Assembly: GCA_023429565.1 (NCBI GenBank)
Contig: JAEZDJ010000095.1
Span: 1 to 5,076, forward strand
Origin: Actinomycetes bacterium
Lineage (GTDB): Bacteria; Actinomycetota; Coriobacteriia; Coriobacteriales; Eggerthellaceae
Direction of reading: 5' to 3'
DNA length: 5,076 bases
The position numbers were made by a program, and so were the translations under genes. Positions 4,548-5,076 of this stretch are shown piece by piece (within the stretch, counting starts at the first letter, position 1; the number at the start of each line of letters is the position of its first letter). Below the pieces are notes generated by a model. The model ran no database searches. It had not been told where the DNA came from and saw nothing but the letters and a program-made list of their open reading frames with translations.

Positions 4548-5076
4548 TCACACGTCCGACAAGGCAAGCGGGAGTTCCTGCGATGTCAGGGGGACCTCGC
4601 ACCTCCCCATGACGGCATCGCGCAACGCCGTCAGAAACGCATCGTTTTCCTCCGCTGTGCCGATACTCACCCGCAGGCAATCCTCAAGATACGGCGCTCG
4701 GGAAAAATCCCGCACCAAGATGCCGCGCCCATAGAGCGTCTCCCACACCTGATCCGCATTCGCAAGCCTGAACAACACGTAGTTCGCATCCGACGGATAG
4801 GGCGTCACGCCAGGAATGCGCTTCAGGCCGTCCAAGACGCGAGAACGCTCCTCGATGATGGAACGGATGCCCGGCTCGAACTGGGCACGGTTGCGATACA
4901 CGACGCGCGCAATGGCCTGGGACACCGAATCCACCGAATAGGGCTGGCGGACCTTCGCGAACTCACGAACGACATCCTCGTGGCCCAGAATGTAGCCAAT
5001 GCGAACGCCGGCCATGCTAAACGCTTTCGAAAACGTTCGAAGAATGACCAGATTCTTATGTTGCGCCAGATAAGGA
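4548..5076 (-). CDS. hisC: Histidinol-phosphate aminotransferase, C-terminal part (5' end outside window)
   Basis: This PLP-dependent class I/II aminotransferase converts imidazole acetol phosphate and glutamate to histidinol phosphate and 2-oxoglutarate. 175 residues and the stop codon are visible; the usual length is about 350, so the N-terminal half is missing. The fragment opens just before the active-site segment TFSKAFSMAGVRIGY, where the lysine codon at 5027-5025 is the PLP Schiff-base residue. The arginine of GVRIGY is the usual phosphate-contacting residue. YVLFRL and GILVRDFS, followed by LRVSIGT, are the conserved small-domain segments; LRVSIGT contains the arginine that binds the substrate. 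An internal ATG at 5015 is not the start, because the frame stays open and conserved through the right edge. Confidence 0.97.
   Translation of the reverse strand, partial: PYLAQHKNLVILRTFSKAFSMAGVRIGYILGHEDVVREFAKVRQPYSVDSVSQAIARVVYRNRAQFEPGIRSIIEERSRVLDGLKRIPGVTPYPSDANYVLFRLANADQVWETLYGRGILVRDFSRAPYLEDCLRVSIGTAEENDAFLTALRDAVMGRCEVPLTSQELPLALSDV

Noticed and set aside
4534..4680. N-terminal extension of hisB to 4680
   Set aside because: It overlaps hisC coding sequence and adds 49 residues not found in the family. ATG 4533 has its own ribosome site.
1..5076. CRISPR arrays, insertion sequences or transposases
   Set aside because: There are no regularly spaced repeats, no terminal inverted repeats and no transposase-like reading frame in the window.

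Overview
This GC-rich window carries the 3' two-thirds of a histidine biosynthesis operon, all on the minus strand. Reading in the direction of transcription (right to left), the order is hisC (partial), hisB, hisH, hisA, hisF, a guanidinium exporter gene (gdx/sugE), hisI and, after a gap, a transaldolase-like gene that runs off the left edge. The hisC-B-H-A-F-I order, strong AGGAGG-type ribosome sites, alternative GTG starts and GC-rich codons suggest a high-GC Gram-positive. A member of the Coriobacteriia is my best guess, but this is inference. The HisA protein looks like ordinary HisA and not the bifunctional PriA of Streptomyces and Mycobacterium, which argues against those groups.

Region by region: 4548-5076 holds the C-terminal part of HisC with its PLP lysine. 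2466-4533 holds hisB, hisH, hisA and hisF, packed with short overlaps (ATGA at hisB/hisH, 19 nt at hisA/hisF) that point to translational coupling. HisH and HisF together form imidazole-glycerol-phosphate synthase. 1549-1719 is an intergenic control region. It holds a tandem decamer repeat, a sigma-70-like promoter and a well-conserved guanidine-III (ykkC-III) riboswitch at 1582-1621. 1228-1548 is the small multidrug resistance-family guanidinium exporter that the riboswitch evidently controls. 847-1176 is hisI, a stand-alone PR-AMP cyclohydrolase. 578-846 is a less GC-rich gap with a strong palindromic hairpin just after hisI, a promoter-like sequence, a fragment resembling a tRNA 3' end and a doubtful small reading frame. 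1-577 is the transaldolase-like gene with a GTG start and an excellent ribosome site.

The most interesting arrangement is a self-contained guanidine sensing and export cassette (promoter, riboswitch, gdx) set inside the histidine operon between hisF and hisI. I see no convincing terminator before or after gdx. hisI may therefore receive transcripts from both the his promoter and the gdx promoter. An alternative fold can be drawn in which the gdx ribosome site and the riboswitch core are both sequestered, which suggests translational control by guanidinium. hisG, hisD and hisE are not in the window.
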